Notes: a model not told the origin generated them from the letters alone. Counted from the first letter of the stretch, positions 19,533-29,989 are shown. The stretch is 64,000 bases of DNA from Picocystis sp. L7 (GCA_020975725.1 QXJR01000007.1:186001-250000); one strand, 5' to 3'. Numbers and translations: made by a program.

Positions 19533-20024
19533 ATGGCGGTGGCGCAACCCGACGCACGCGTGTCCCGTCCGGTATACGCCATGGCGAGCCGAGGGCTCGA
19601 CGGTAGAGCCACCATGAACGTGGTGACTTTTGCCGCGCCAGTGGCCATCCAGCCGCGGACCTACGCCGTCGGCCTGTACGTGGACACGCTCACGTGGGAC
19701 AACGTGCGAAGGACGAGGAAAGGAGCGCTCCAGCTGCTGCGAAAGCGACACGCGGAGCTGCTCCCGCTCCTGGGCAAGCAGAGCGGTCGAGACGTGGACA
19801 AATATGCGGAGTTGGAAGCCAGAGGGTTCGCCACGAAGGAAACGTATGGATTGCAGGTCCTGGCCGACAGCTACGCGGTGTTGGATCTCCAAGTGGTCGG
19901 CGACGTCCTGCCTTGTGGCGACCACGACCTGGCCATTTGTCGCGTTCTGCACGAGACGTGGATCTCTGGAGACGAGGAAGACGTCCTGTACACCAAGGAT
20001 CTGAAGATGGCGGGATACCTCTGA
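19533..20024 (+). CDS. flavin-reductase-like (FMN-binding split barrel) protein
   Basis: A 163-residue protein. The segment VSRPVYAMASRGLDGRATMN, then VVTFAAPVAIQPRTYAVGLY, is the N-terminal part of the flavin reductase-like FMN-binding domain, in which short-chain residues and an Asn bind FMN. GFATKETYGLQVLADSYAVL and the CGDHDLAICRVL strand match the later barrel strands, where the family usually has a D/H-rich GDH motif. Members reduce FMN or FAD with NAD(P)H, or act as flavin-dependent hydroxylase partners; the substrate cannot be predicted. The ATG at 19533 is the first Met giving a compact domain. No clear transit peptide is present. Confidence 0.7.
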   Translation: MAVAQPDARVSRPVYAMASRGLDGRATMNVVTFAAPVAIQPRTYAVGLYVDTLTWDNVRRTRKGALQLLRKRHAELLPLLGKQSGRDVDKYAELEARGFATKETYGLQVLADSYAVLDLQVVGDVLPCGDHDLAICRVLHETWISGDEEDVLYTKDLKMAGYL

Positions 20025-20261
20025 ACACGGCGTTGGCGTTCGTCGAACCTTCCTCGCTTCGAAACGAGATTGGAATCGATTGCACCGAAAGAGACCACGT
20101 CAGGGACCTCGAACGCTTGCGTGTTTCGCCCGGATCACGCTTCTGTGGTACGCCTTGCGCGCTGACATCAGACGCGTGTTCTCCATTGGTTCGTGGTCGG
20201 CTCGGACCGGTTCTTTGTCGAGGGTCGTCGTCTTGCGTCGGATTCTACCTCGCAACTTCTT

Positions 20262-20567
20262 CTACGGGCTGGTTGGAATAGTTTCCAGCATTTCGTCCCA
20301 CTCTTCTTCTTGGCTCTGCTTTTCTGCGTTTCTACGCTTGTACTCCTTCCAAGCCTCCAATCCTTTCGGCAACTCCTCCTCCTTCGACTTGCTTTCGTCT
20401 GGTTCCACCTGTTCGTTCGGATCCTTCGGTCCTTCACGTGGGCTTTCCGACGGCTTCTCTTCCTCGCCGTCCTTCGTCCACGTCTCTTGCATCCCTTTCC
20501 TGCTCTCTCTGTCCCTCAACGTGTCCCTCAGCGCCTCCAATCCGCGTGCAAAGCTCGGCTGCTGCAT
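20262..20567 (-). CDS. hypothetical small charged protein
   Basis: A 101-residue ORF that looks more protein-like than its surroundings: MQQPSFARGLEALRDTLRDR at the N terminus, an acidic low-complexity middle, then LPKGLEAWKEYKRRNAEKQS and a conserved-looking C terminus. I do not recognise the family. The basic-acidic pattern suggests a largely disordered or helical protein. It is divergent from PI4K beta (273 bp between starts) and ends 237 bp past the flavin-reductase-like gene. The frame is open further upstream; that extension overlaps the PI4K promoter and coding region in antisense and I leave it out. Confidence 0.35.
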   Translation of the reverse strand: MQQPSFARGLEALRDTLRDRESRKGMQETWTKDGEEEKPSESPREGPKDPNEQVEPDESKSKEEELPKGLEAWKEYKRRNAEKQSQEEEWDEMLETIPTSP

Positions 20568-20840
20568 GTCGAAACGCACGCCAAGGCGCACCGTCCCCTT
20601 CCTTTCGTTCCCCCATGGACCGCTCAGAGACCGCAATTCCCGCGGTCTTCGCGGTCCTCGTCTCCCTCGTCGGGCACGCACGGTTAACCTTTCGTGAACT
20701 CGGGTTCCTTCCCTCAGGCCTCCCTGCTCCATCCCTGGGTTAACCTCGGTCCCTCTCCGGGCCCAGGACTGTTGAGAGGTGGATGGAGAGGAGTTGAGAG
20801 AGGAGGGTTTGGCCGACGCATTTCGGGACGTGTTTGGCGG

Positions 20841-23267
20841 ATGGAATCGACGCCTCCGGACGAGGACTCCATGCCACGTGGCGGGGAAGCGGGACCCTCC
20901 TGTGGCGAAGGGAAGACGGACCTGCTCCTGCGGTTCTTCAACAGCAGCTTCTTCAACGAATGGATCGCCGTGACCTACCTCTGGCGGACCCAATCCGAAG
21001 GAGTGGAAGATTACCTCTGCAACCGTTTCTACACGCTGCCAGAAAATGGCGTGGAAAAGTACTTGAATCAACTGTGCACCATCGTGGCGAGGAAGGGATC
21101 CGAAAGGATGCAGCAAGTGCTGGTGGACCTCTGCGGATGCTCGCTGAGAATCGCCTGCAAAGTGCACTGGTTGCTGCTCGCCATCGCAGAAGACAGACCT
21201 AGCTCCACGTTCATCCAAGAACTGCAGAACAAATGCGATCAAGCAGCCATGCAAGGAAAATGGCACCTTCCCTTCCGAGAACGTGCAGAGGCCAAGATGA
21301 AGCAGGAAATCAAAGATGCACAGGAGAAAATCAAGGGGAAAAAAAAGAAAGAAGAAAAGAGAAGGATCCTGGAAATCAGGAGGTCCGTCGGACAAAGCTT
21401 GTGCATCAGCTGCGGAGCCTCTTCGGGAGAAGACGAAGAAGGGGAAACGCTCGTCACCACGCCAACGAAACCCAAAAGCCCCAAAACCGTGCCTCCAAGC
21501 CTGTCCACCTTTGGCTCCATGAGCCCACAAAGCACGTTCCAAAAATTGCGCATGAAAATCGGAAGGCACGCGCACAGCAACACGCGCGGAGAAGAACCTC
21601 TCTCTCCAAGGATCCGAAGGAACATGTTCAACGCCTCCCTCGATTTGGTCAAGGCCCTGTGCGAAGCTTCTGCAGGGTTGGCACGCATCTACGCCGTGGA
21701 GGAAAGGAAACAAGTTCTGGAAAGGACGCTCAAGGCGATCGATCAGGAATTGGATTCATCGCCACCGGTCATCTTTCCAATGTCCAAGGGTGGCCACCAT
21801 GACCGAATCGTGCACATCCCGGCCGAGGAAGCAATGCTCCTGAATTCCAGAGACAAAGCCCCGTTTCTCCTGTTCCTGGAAGTAATGAAGGAAGATGGTG
21901 TGTCGGGACAGGTGGACGGGCATGAGCAATTCTCTGCAAAGATGTTGGAGCCCGCGTCCAACGGTGAAAAGAAAGGAAATGGAGGTACCTTGCGATCGGA
22001 AGAGAACGGGGAGCGCTTGCAAGATTTGTCCTCGTCTTTCTACACGGCCGTAAATGAAGTAAAGAAGGTAGGTAGGTCGGTGCATGTTGCTTTGGTTGTT
22101 GAATTGTCCAGGCGGGGAAGCATGTTAAACCTGGGGCTCTTGAATGGTACAGTTGCAACGGGACAAGCGAACGTGCGGGTATCCATCAAACCTATCGAGC
22201 CATCTCTCAATCTATCCAGACCGGTGGACTATGTGAAGCAGAGAGTACCCTCCTTTGATGCTCTCCGATTCATGGCCGAGTCCCAAAACCTTCAGCTCCC
22301 CCTGGCTGCAGAGTTTGAAGCGCCTGCCGCCTTGGAGGAAGCGGAGCGGTGCAGCGTGGAGTCAGGTGATTCCGAGGACCTTGCTGAGAAGGCGAGAGAG
22401 GTGTATGGCGAACTTTTCGAGGAAAAGAAAGCTAGGGTTCGAAATGTTTCGCCACATGGAACGGAATCGAACTGGGACCTGTATCAGCTGATCATCAAGA
22501 GCGGCGACGACTGCAGACAAGAGCTCCTGGCCGTTCAGCTGGTCCAGCAGTTTGACTTCATATTTAAGGAGGCAGGTCTGCCTCTATGGGTACGTCCATA
22601 TGAGGTGCTGGTGACGTCTTCGCACACTGCCCTCATCGAAACTGTACCGGACGCGATTTCCATCCACAGCCTGAAGAGCAAGTGGCGGGGCGAACTGAGA
22701 AGCTTCTTCGTGGCAAGATACGGCGCTGGGACCCAGGCACTGCAGGACGCTCAGAGGAAATTTGTAGAGTCGATGGCGGGATATTCTTTGGTTTGCTACC
22801 TCCTTCAGGTGAAGGATCGTCACAACGGGAACATCCTGCTGGACAAGGACGGACGCGTGATCCACGTGGACTTTGGTTTCATGCTGTCTAATTCACCGGG
22901 CGGCGTTAATTTTGAGACTGCACCGTTCAAGCTCACGCGCGAGTTTCTGGAGGTCATGGACAGCGATGCGGAGGGCAAGGGCAGCGACCTTTTCGACTAC
23001 TTCAAGGTCTTGTTGATCCAAGGTTTCTTGGCTTGTCGGAAGCATTCGGATCGCATCGTCCTCTTGGTGGAGATGATGCAACACAGTGGTTCTCCCTGTT
23101 TCAAATCGGGGGCCAAGGCCCTTCAGAATCTGTCTCGCAGGCTTCACATGTCTTTGACGGAGGAGCAGTGCATTGAATTGGTGTTGGGTCTGATCAGTGA
23201 CAGCATGGATGCTTGGCGCACCCGACAGTACGATTATTACCAACGGGTGCTCAATGGGATCCAATGA
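20841..23267 (+). CDS. PI4KB: phosphatidylinositol 4-kinase type III beta
   Basis: An 808-residue lipid kinase. The N-terminal helical (LHU) part begins FNSSFFNEWIAVTYLWRTQS and continues SLRIACKVHWLLLAIAED, as in PI4K beta. The C-terminal kinase domain has DDCRQELLAVQLVQQFDFIF, the catalytic loop VKDRHNGNILLD, the activation segment IHVDFGFMLSNSPGG and the FKLTREFLEVMD helix. Catalytic Asp, Asn and the DFG Asp are all present. The enzyme makes PI4P at the Golgi and trans-Golgi network. The middle contains a very Lys/Glu-rich segment (about 150-180), probably disordered. I chose MESTPPDEDSMPRGGE as the start because upstream residues look untranslated. Length agrees with plant PI4K beta (about 1100) being longer and animal forms (about 800) similar. 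Confidence 0.92.
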   Translation: MESTPPDEDSMPRGGEAGPSCGEGKTDLLLRFFNSSFFNEWIAVTYLWRTQSEGVEDYLCNRFYTLPENGVEKYLNQLCTIVARKGSERMQQVLVDLCGCSLRIACKVHWLLLAIAEDRPSSTFIQELQNKCDQAAMQGKWHLPFRERAEAKMKQEIKDAQEKIKGKKKKEEKRRILEIRRSVGQSLCISCGASSGEDEEGETLVTTPTKPKSPKTVPPSLSTFGSMSPQSTFQKLRMKIGRHAHSNTRGEEPLSPRIRRNMFNASLDLVKALCEASAGLARIYAVEERKQVLERTLKAIDQELDSSPPVIFPMSKGGHHDRIVHIPAEEAMLLNSRDKAPFLLFLEVMKEDGVSGQVDGHEQFSAKMLEPASNGEKKGNGGTLRSEENGERLQDLSSSFYTAVNEVKKVGRSVHVALVVELSRRGSMLNLGLLNGTVATGQANVRVSIKPIEPSLNLSRPVDYVKQRVPSFDALRFMAESQNLQLPLAAEFEAPAALEEAERCSVESGDSEDLAEKAREVYGELFEEKKARVRNVSPHGTESNWDLYQLIIKSGDDCRQELLAVQLVQQFDFIFKEAGLPLWVRPYEVLVTSSHTALIETVPDAISIHSLKSKWRGELRSFFVARYGAGTQALQDAQRKFVESMAGYSLVCYLLQVKDRHNGNILLDKDGRVIHVDFGFMLSNSPGGVNFETAPFKLTREFLEVMDSDAEGKGSDLFDYFKVLLIQGFLACRKHSDRIVLLVEMMQHSGSPCFKSGAKALQNLSRRLHMSLTEEQCIELVLGLISDSMDAWRTRQYDYYQRVLNGIQ

Positions 23268-23495
23268 ATGGGCTCCCTTTCCAAAAGGGGATCCTTCCCC
23301 CCAACAACGGGCCTTCGAAACCGGGTTCGTGTTCGGAATAAAGCGAGGGAACCCTTCCCTTTTCCCCGCCCCGTGTACCTTCGAGGACCGCCTCTGCGTT
23401 TCCCACCCTTCCTCGACGGCGCATGGAGCACCCCCTCGTCTACCCCTGTGGGAGGCGTTCCTCCATCGCCATTCGCGTCACTTGCACGTGCTTCG

Positions 23496-25676
23496 ATGGC
23501 GCGCACGAAGCACGAGGCCTGTTCCCGCCAGTCCTGGAAGTCGAAGGAGGACGTGGCACACGCGTACGCCGCCAAACAGGTGGCTGCCATGGCGTGCCGC
23601 CAATCGGACGTCCCGCGTGCGGTGAGCAAGTACCACACGTGCACGACGGAGGATCTCCTGGACAAAGCGGCGCGTCTCTCCGGCGTCGCGCAAGAGAAGC
23701 AGAAGACGCCGGAGGCGCAGATGAAGCTGGACAGCGCCATGGTGGAGGTTCGGTTCGAACTGGAGGAGCGAGAACGTCTCAAGCGTTCCTCGGAGTGGCT
23801 CGAAGCATCCAGAGCGAAGCGAAAGGAGAGCAATAAACGTCGCGAAAGGGAACGCGCGGCGACCACCAGCACCACCAGAAGCACGGGAAAACACCAGCTG
23901 TCCGCTGCACAGGCGGCCGTGGAGAGTCCACCCGATCACAAGCACGTGCGGCTGTCCAGCACGTCGCGACCGTGGACGGATCGTCGTCCCAAGGATCGTC
24001 TGGAAGACGTCCTGCGCGAATCCAAGAGCGCACAGAAACCGTATAGATCGATGGGAAGACCACGAGAAAGACGTGCATCGGCCTCACTGCCAGGTGCCAC
24101 GGCCGAAAACGCCATGGAACTGGTGTCTTCGGACGAAGAAGACGCGCAGCAGGAGAACCCAGAAAAGGCGGAACGAAGAAGGGAACGTGGCGCGAGAGAA
24201 GGGCGCAGGCTGCGCAGGAGCCCACGCGTGAACGCGTACAGGAGCCTGTCGCAGAAACTGAGCGGTCTGAAGGTGGTGTTTCCGCCGTCTGGCACCGTCC
24301 ACGCCGTCGAGATCAACGCCGAAGACCTCGCACACTTGGAGACCGAAGAGTTCCTGAACGACACCGTCATCGACTTCTACTGCAAGTATTTGGAAGAAAC
24401 CATGGTGCAGAGCAAAGACAAGGAACGGGTGCACTTTTTCAACGCCTTCTTCTACAAAAAGCTGACCCAGAGGCCAGGATCGGGAAGTAGCTTGGCCTCG
24501 GCGGAAGGTGCGCAACTCAACCTCAACAGGAGGAGGCACGAAAGGGTCAAGAAATGGACCCGCAACGTTGACCTCTTCAGCAAGGACTACGTGTTTGTTC
24601 CCATCCACTCGGCCGCCCACTGGAGCTTGGCCATCATCTGCCATCCAGGCGCGTCCAAGAGTCCAACCAGCGACAAGTGGCCCTGCGTGTTGCACTTGGA
24701 CTCCATGATGGGAGGACACAGCACGAACTTTGTGACCAAGACTTTGAGGGAGTATCTGGAGCAGGAGTGGATCTGCAAGATGCAACCCAAGATCGATGCA
24801 GGAGAGGTGGTGGAAAGAAAGCACTTCAGCCCGGACGCCATCCCGTGCAAGCGTGTGACGACCATACCCACCCAAAACAACACATGGGACTGCGGCCTGT
24901 TCCTGCTCTCCTACATCGAACACTTCCTCAAAGATCCGCCGTTGGCCATCCGGCCGGATCGGCTCAAGGAGCTTGCACAAGCTGGGGAGCATCCGCATCT
25001 TTTCACCAAGAAGTGGTTTCCGGTCCAGCTGCCAGCCATGCTGCGGAGACGGATTCTCACCTTGATCCTAAACATATATTCCAGTCAGGAAAACTTGAGC
25101 AATGACAAGTTGCTCCTTCTGGTGGAGGAGACGTTGAATGATCTCCTGGATGCAGAGGAGGCCGAGTCCGCCAAACAAGCACCACGCAATCGCTCGTCTG
25201 ATCACGCCACCGAGGGAGGTCCGGGGCCCTCCGTTGCTGGTATGCAACCAGCTGCTTCTGAAGCACAAGAGGAAGACGTAGGAAACGGCTCAGCTTCAAG
25301 GGAGACGGGGGAAGCGGCACGAGATGTTTCCGAACCAGAGCACGTCTTCACGTTTGGGAGCCAGGGAGTTGAGAAGGGGAACGAGGACGTGGACATCATT
25401 CGTAGCCTGGAAGGTAGGTTTGCGGAGAAAGCTGCGGCAGCACCAGCCGCTGTGCTGGACCTGTTGGCGTGTATTTCCGATGGAGGAACCGAACCTCTAG
25501 GATCGCCTCCTTCGCCGGTGAACCTGGCGGAGGAGACGGAGCGGATGGTTGTCCCTGAATCGCTGCCTCCCACGGCCGGCGATGATTTCACTGCTTATCG
25601 AGAGACCAAGCTAGCAGAGACGCAACGCAAGGTCCAATCCATCGATCGTATCATGTGCAATGCAACCCTGGTGTGA
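23496..25676 (+). CDS. ULP2/SENP6-7-type SUMO protease
   Basis: A 726-residue C48 cysteine protease. The catalytic domain lies at about 260-510: EEFLNDTVIDFYCKYLEE, then VFVPIHSAAHWSLAIICHPG (catalytic His), CVLHLDSMMGGHST (Asp) and TQNNTWDCGLFLLSYIEHFL (oxyanion-hole Gln and nucleophilic Cys). The start of the domain (VFPPSGTVHAVEINAEDLAH) and the split by a basic insert resemble ULP2/SENP6/7, which trim poly-SUMO chains in the nucleus. N-terminal and C-terminal regions are charged and disordered. The chosen start gives MARTKHEACSRQ; after Met removal the first four residues equal the histone H3 tail (see findings). Upstream frame to 23268 abuts the PI4K stop and looks non-coding. Confidence 0.9.
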   Translation: MARTKHEACSRQSWKSKEDVAHAYAAKQVAAMACRQSDVPRAVSKYHTCTTEDLLDKAARLSGVAQEKQKTPEAQMKLDSAMVEVRFELEERERLKRSSEWLEASRAKRKESNKRRERERAATTSTTRSTGKHQLSAAQAAVESPPDHKHVRLSSTSRPWTDRRPKDRLEDVLRESKSAQKPYRSMGRPRERRASASLPGATAENAMELVSSDEEDAQQENPEKAERRRERGAREGRRLRRSPRVNAYRSLSQKLSGLKVVFPPSGTVHAVEINAEDLAHLETEEFLNDTVIDFYCKYLEETMVQSKDKERVHFFNAFFYKKLTQRPGSGSSLASAEGAQLNLNRRRHERVKKWTRNVDLFSKDYVFVPIHSAAHWSLAIICHPGASKSPTSDKWPCVLHLDSMMGGHSTNFVTKTLREYLEQEWICKMQPKIDAGEVVERKHFSPDAIPCKRVTTIPTQNNTWDCGLFLLSYIEHFLKDPPLAIRPDRLKELAQAGEHPHLFTKKWFPVQLPAMLRRRILTLILNIYSSQENLSNDKLLLLVEETLNDLLDAEEAESAKQAPRNRSSDHATEGGPGPSVAGMQPAASEAQEEDVGNGSASRETGEAARDVSEPEHVFTFGSQGVEKGNEDVDIIRSLEGRFAEKAAAAPAAVLDLLACISDGGTEPLGSPPSPVNLAEETERMVVPESLPPTAGDDFTAYRETKLAETQRKVQSIDRIMCNATLV

Positions 25677-25717
25677 TTGCCCTGGCTGCTAGTTTCGCCT
25701 CGATTGGCTCCTTATTG

Positions 25718-25723
25718 AATAAA
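25718..25723 (+). promoter_or_regulatory. AATAAA polyadenylation-signal candidate
   Basis: AATAAA hexamer 42 bp past the ULP2-like stop, inside the 131-bp gap before the convergent DUF89 gene. Confidence 0.5.
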
Positions 25724-25807
25724 CACCGCACCCCTTCCACGCTTGGTCGCGTTTGCCACGGGAAGGGAGTGCAGATCGATCCGTCCATGCACCTCGACGA
25801 TGTTTCG

Positions 25808-26980
25808 CTACCCCGCCGATGGTTTTTCGGTTGGGATCCCGGTGGTCCACTTCACCACACATCCGAACAGTTCGCCGCCCAGCAGCTGTGCGACTTCTTT
25901 GTGTTTGACCCTTGCCACCCGGAGGCAGTCGCACTCCAATTCCACGTACAGGTTGGTTTCCACCGCTCTACCCATTCCCAGCAGCACCACGAGGTCCGCC
26001 TTTTGGGCTGCCGATGCCAGCTGCGTCGACACGTCCATCAGGTCGATCACGGGCAGTTCGTTTCCGCTGTCGACGACGCGCACCTTTTCGCCGACGTTTC
26101 GGAGGGTCTCGTCGTTCCGTCTCGCTTCCTCCAGCACCTCTTCCATCTCCTTGGCGGTGATGTCGTTGACGCTCGGCGATCCATTCGCCGCCAGGATCAC
26201 CTCCATCTCCCTCTTGGCCAACGCTCTGGCGAACGGCAATGCGCCTAGGACGGCGTCGGCGCCGGCGTTGTCGACGAAGACGACCGCTTGGACGTGTCGT
26301 CGTTTCCACGTCGCGACGTCGCTCCAGGCGTCCAGGAACGCGTCTGCGTCGTCCACCATCCAAGGACGATCGGGAAGCTCGTCGCAGGACCGCAAGAAGG
26401 CGTCCACCGATCCGCTGGAGGCGTCGCCGTGCTGGAACGCGCGCGCCGACGCCGAAGCGCCGAGGTCGAACGCGTTTCCTGCCAGCATGCCGCACACCAG
26501 GCGTTCCATCTGGGCGCGTTCGTCTTGGATCTGGTCCACACTGGAGAGCAGAGAAGGCAACAGCTGGTTCGCCTGCGCGTTCTGGGACGCCTTGACCTCG
26601 CGAAAGACGTCCTCGAAGCCGTGCACGCGCATCGCGCGCTCGCGAAGGCGACAGAGGGACACGCAATCCAGCGTCGGAAGCGGCTTGGGACACCAATCCG
26701 GCGCGCATGCGGCGTCGGAATCGTTCTCGTACGCCTTCAGGACGCCTCGAAAGTCCCTCTCGAAGGCGCGAGCGCGCGCAGGCGCGTCCTGTCCGCCGCC
26801 ATCTTCGTCGGATGCGCACGAGGCGCGTCGCACGAACTCGTCCAGGCTGGCGCGGAACACCTGGATCCAATCCGACGCGCCAGGTGCGTCCTCCCATGGA
26901 GGCACGGACATGTCGAAGGTGCAGGCGCGGTACTCGTTCGGTTGGCGCAGCCGCGGGAATGCCGCGCCGGAGCACGCCAT
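25808..26980 (-). CDS. DUF89 damage-control phosphatase, plant At2g17340-like
   Basis: A 390-residue protein of the DUF89/ARMT1 metal-dependent phosphatase family. It reads FPRLRQPNEYRACTFDMS at the N terminus, then DWIQVFRASLDEFVRRA, CGMLAGNAFDLGA, the metal-site motif VVFVDNAGADAVLGALPFAR, the partner motif VILAANGSPSVNDITAKEME, and VVLLGMGRAVETN. The Asp-Asn and the second Asn-x-x-(P)-x-x-x-D pair are the expected metal ligands. The order matches the plant stand-alone subfamily related to the C-terminal domain of PANK4. These enzymes hydrolyse harmful phosphometabolites, such as oxidised 4'-phosphopantetheine or sugar phosphates. I chose the ATG at 26980 (MACSGAAF), directly before the conserved start. 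It shares a 131-bp tail-to-tail gap with the ULP2-like gene. Confidence 0.87.
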   Translation of the reverse strand: MACSGAAFPRLRQPNEYRACTFDMSVPPWEDAPGASDWIQVFRASLDEFVRRASCASDEDGGGQDAPARARAFERDFRGVLKAYENDSDAACAPDWCPKPLPTLDCVSLCRLRERAMRVHGFEDVFREVKASQNAQANQLLPSLLSSVDQIQDERAQMERLVCGMLAGNAFDLGASASARAFQHGDASSGSVDAFLRSCDELPDRPWMVDDADAFLDAWSDVATWKRRHVQAVVFVDNAGADAVLGALPFARALAKREMEVILAANGSPSVNDITAKEMEEVLEEARRNDETLRNVGEKVRVVDSGNELPVIDLMDVSTQLASAAQKADLVVLLGMGRAVETNLYVELECDCLRVARVKHKEVAQLLGGELFGCVVKWTTGIPTEKPSAG

Positions 26981-27225
26981 GGCGGTGATGGCGGTGTGTG
27001 CGACCACGTTCGACCCAGACCGTTTGGCATCGAGGAAGGGGAAGAGAGTGGATCGAAACGAGGAGCCAAGCAGTATGGACAGGTTCATGGTAGAAGGAGA
27101 TCCCATGACACACACCCACGGACCAAGAAGGGATGCCCGCTTGGAAGAGGGGAGAGGGGAAGGAGGAATGAAGAAGCTGCTTGCAAGGTTGGGAAAGCGA
27201 AAGCAAACGACAGTGCGGTGACCTG

Positions 27226-29151
27226 TCAACGGACAGGGACCACGTCGTCGATCTTGAGGATCATACGGACGCACTCCGAGGCCAAGGAAATGGCGCTCGT
27301 GGAAACGAGCAAAGGCTGGACCACGTTCTCCTCGTAGATGTTCGTGATGCAGCCACGACGGACGTTGATGCCTGCCTGCACCTCTCCATTGGCGTGACGA
27401 GCCTTGAGTTCCGTGACGATCTGAATGGCATTCAGACCCGCGTTCTCCGCCAGCGTGTAAGGAATGGCCTCGAAGGCTTCGGCAAACGCCCGCACGCAGT
27501 AGCTTGCGGCACCCTCCAGGGTTTTGGACCAGCTGCTCAGGCCCCTGGATACCTCGATCTCCGGCGCTCCGCCACCGGCGATGAGGAAGCGTTTCTGAAC
27601 CAAGCACTTCACGACACACAGCGCATCGTGAAGGGAACGCTCGGCTTCTCCCAGCACGAGCTTATTGGAACCGCGCACAAGGACGGTGGTCGTCTTTCCC
27701 CTCCTCTCGATCTCCGTGATCTTCACGATCTTCTCCGAACCCACGTTTACTTCTTCCACCAACCCTGCAGACCCCAGCTTCTCGGGCTTCATGTGATCTA
27801 TGTGCGAAATGGGCAAGCATCCTAGCGATTTGCTGATGAACTCGATGTCGTCCCTCTCGATGTCCTTGATGACCATGATCTTAGCCTTCGCCAGGTAATG
27901 CAAGGACAGCTCGGTCACGGCATCGCGCAGGATGCTCTTCTGAATCAGGAGGACGTTGCATCCCGATGCCTTGATCTTCTTGACCATCTGCAAGATGTAA
28001 TTCCTCTCTTCCCTCAGTATGCGATCCATCTGTGCATAGTCACTCACGACCACATTGCTCTCCATGTCCGTCTTTGGAGGGGATACGCAAAATTGAATCA
28101 ATCCTACTTTCGCATTGGTGACCCGGGTGGGACCGCTGGCCGACTTGGACACGTGCTGTTCAAACACCAGTCCGTCGATCATTTCGGTGTCCTCTACGGT
28201 CCCACCCAGCTTCTTCACAAGCTTGATGTCCCTGAGGTCCACACTGAACGAGTCCAACAACCGAGGCAGGCGAAGATAGGTCAGCTCGGTCCTACACCAG
28301 AGCGGGCACGACGGCGCGAGAGCGGCGACGTAAGACGGCCACGCGCGCGCACCTGTTGGGAGATTCGGGATCCACCACGCCCAGCACGCAGTCCACGGCC
28401 ATGGGCGCCAGGATGGACGAGTACTGCGACACCACTTTGCTACCGAGCGAAGTCGTCGCGTTTTGGATCAGCGCTTCGCGGTCCGAGAGGTCCACTGGGA
28501 TGGCGTTCTCTTCGAGGATGGCACAGGCCTTTTCGCCGGCGAGGTTCATGGCATCCGATATGACCGTGGGATGGATTCCCTTTTCGATCAGATCCATGCT
28601 CTTCTTCAGCAGCGCGCCGGCCAGCACGACCACAGACGTCGTCCCGTCTCCCGCGTTGATGTCCTGTGCGGTCAACGTCGGTCGGTCAGCGCTCCAGATC
28701 GCCACTCGGTACGTTCGCGTTTCGATCGATGGCACGCACCTGTGACTTGGACAGTTCCACCAGCATCTTGGCGGCTGGATGCGACACCTCCATCTTCTGG
28801 AGCACCGTTGCGCCATCGTTGGTGATCAGCACCTCGCCGTTCGCTTGTTCCACCTGTTCGGGACCAGGCGCGTCTTCCGGTCAACACGCGTTCCATTCGG
28901 ATCCATCACTCCTGCCACGCATCCGTTCGTCTCTTCCCGCCTCCTCTGCTCCTCCATCGGTCCATCTTCCGCTCGGAAGGCACGCGCACGCTCCTGCTCA
29001 CCATCTTGTCCATGCCACGTGGTCCCAAGCTGGTCCGCACGGCGTCTGCGACCGACTTGGCCGCCTCGAGGTTGTCCCATCGCACGTCCTTCTTGCGGCT
29101 GTCGTTGCGGTAGGATTCTCCCGCCTTTCCTTCGCCCATCGCTCCAGGCAT
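27226..29151 (-). CDS. CCT4: chaperonin CCT/TRiC subunit delta, four exons
   Basis: Spliced coding sequence on the minus strand: exon 1 at 29151-29002, exon 2 at 28853-28740, exon 3 at 28663-28353 and exon 4 at 28243-27226. Together they give 530 residues (human CCT4 has 539). Junctions were chosen from GT-AG signals and unbroken homology, and the total length stays in frame. Introns are 148, 76 and 109 nt. Motifs: [29 protein letters not shown], the ATPase [92 protein letters not shown] and [11 protein letters not shown]. The delta-specific phrases distinguish it from other subunits. CCT folds actin and tubulin in the cytosol. All introns lie in the first half of the gene. Confidence 0.94.
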
Positions 29152-29989
29152 GGCGGTGCGACGTGCACGAAACGTGCTCGGCGACGATGCGAAATTCTGA
29201 TCCGCATCATCCGACGAAACGGAGTGGGAGTCGCCGCCCAGATCCCACCCCTCCCAACCAACATCCACCGACGAGGAACCTAAGGGTGGAGCGCACGCCT
29301 CGACGGGCGACGGCGATCTCGGGCGCGGTGAATCGAGGCCGAGGGGCGTTTGCCGCCGAGGAATGGAAAACGAAGCCACGGAAGCCTCTGCGGCAAATGG
29401 CGGTCGGGAGAGGGGGTGTTGGAGGCGGGCCCAGGCCTCGAAACGAAAAGGGAAGAAAAACCGAGATGGAAGCGACGCAAAAGCGCACCTGGAAGAGCGA
29501 AGAAGCCATGCCAGAAGGAAAAGAAAAGCTGGAAAAAGAGGTGCGTCGTCTCGCTCATTGGACGAGACGACGCAAGGGAGGGATACACGGAGGTTGCTGA
29601 CGGACATGCGGGGAACGACGGACGTCCAGCTGAAGATGCTGCAAGTCGCAGCGTCGGAAGTCGAAACGCAGAAGCCAGGAAAGACAGTGTACGAGAAGCG
29701 ATGCGCCGTCTTCTTCCTGGCAGATCGAGACGGCGTACGAAGCAACGTCCAGGGTGAGGCACGGAAGACGAACCTGGATCGAACCGCAGGACGTAGCGGC
29801 AAGCGAAGGTGCGGGCGTTGACGCGGGCCTGCCTGTCGCAGCTCAAATCGACAAGAAGAGAGATGAACTCAATTCATTCCAGTGACGTACAGTGTTGCTT
29901 GTGGGAATAATGATGCCATTTCCTTCAGTTTGGGGGGGGGGGCAAAGCAATGTTGTCTTCGTGGGGAGAAAAGGTGCTGCGTGAGCGTA
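29152..29989. other. CCT4 upstream region, no gene recognised
   Basis: 838 bp between the CCT4 start and the stop of the upstream secreted-protein gene, both on the minus strand. Overlapping ORFs on both strands are Arg- and Pro-rich and look like chance. A run of about ten G near 29931-29941 is the main simple-sequence feature. Confidence 0.4.

Noticed and set aside
20568-21713. Long minus-strand ORF upstream of the small hypothetical protein
   Set aside because: It overlaps PI4K beta in antisense and has no family resemblance.
25743-27221. 492-codon ORF on the plus strand
   Set aside because: It is antisense to the well-supported DUF89 gene; its Arg/Ser/Ala-rich composition is what an antisense frame of that gene would give.
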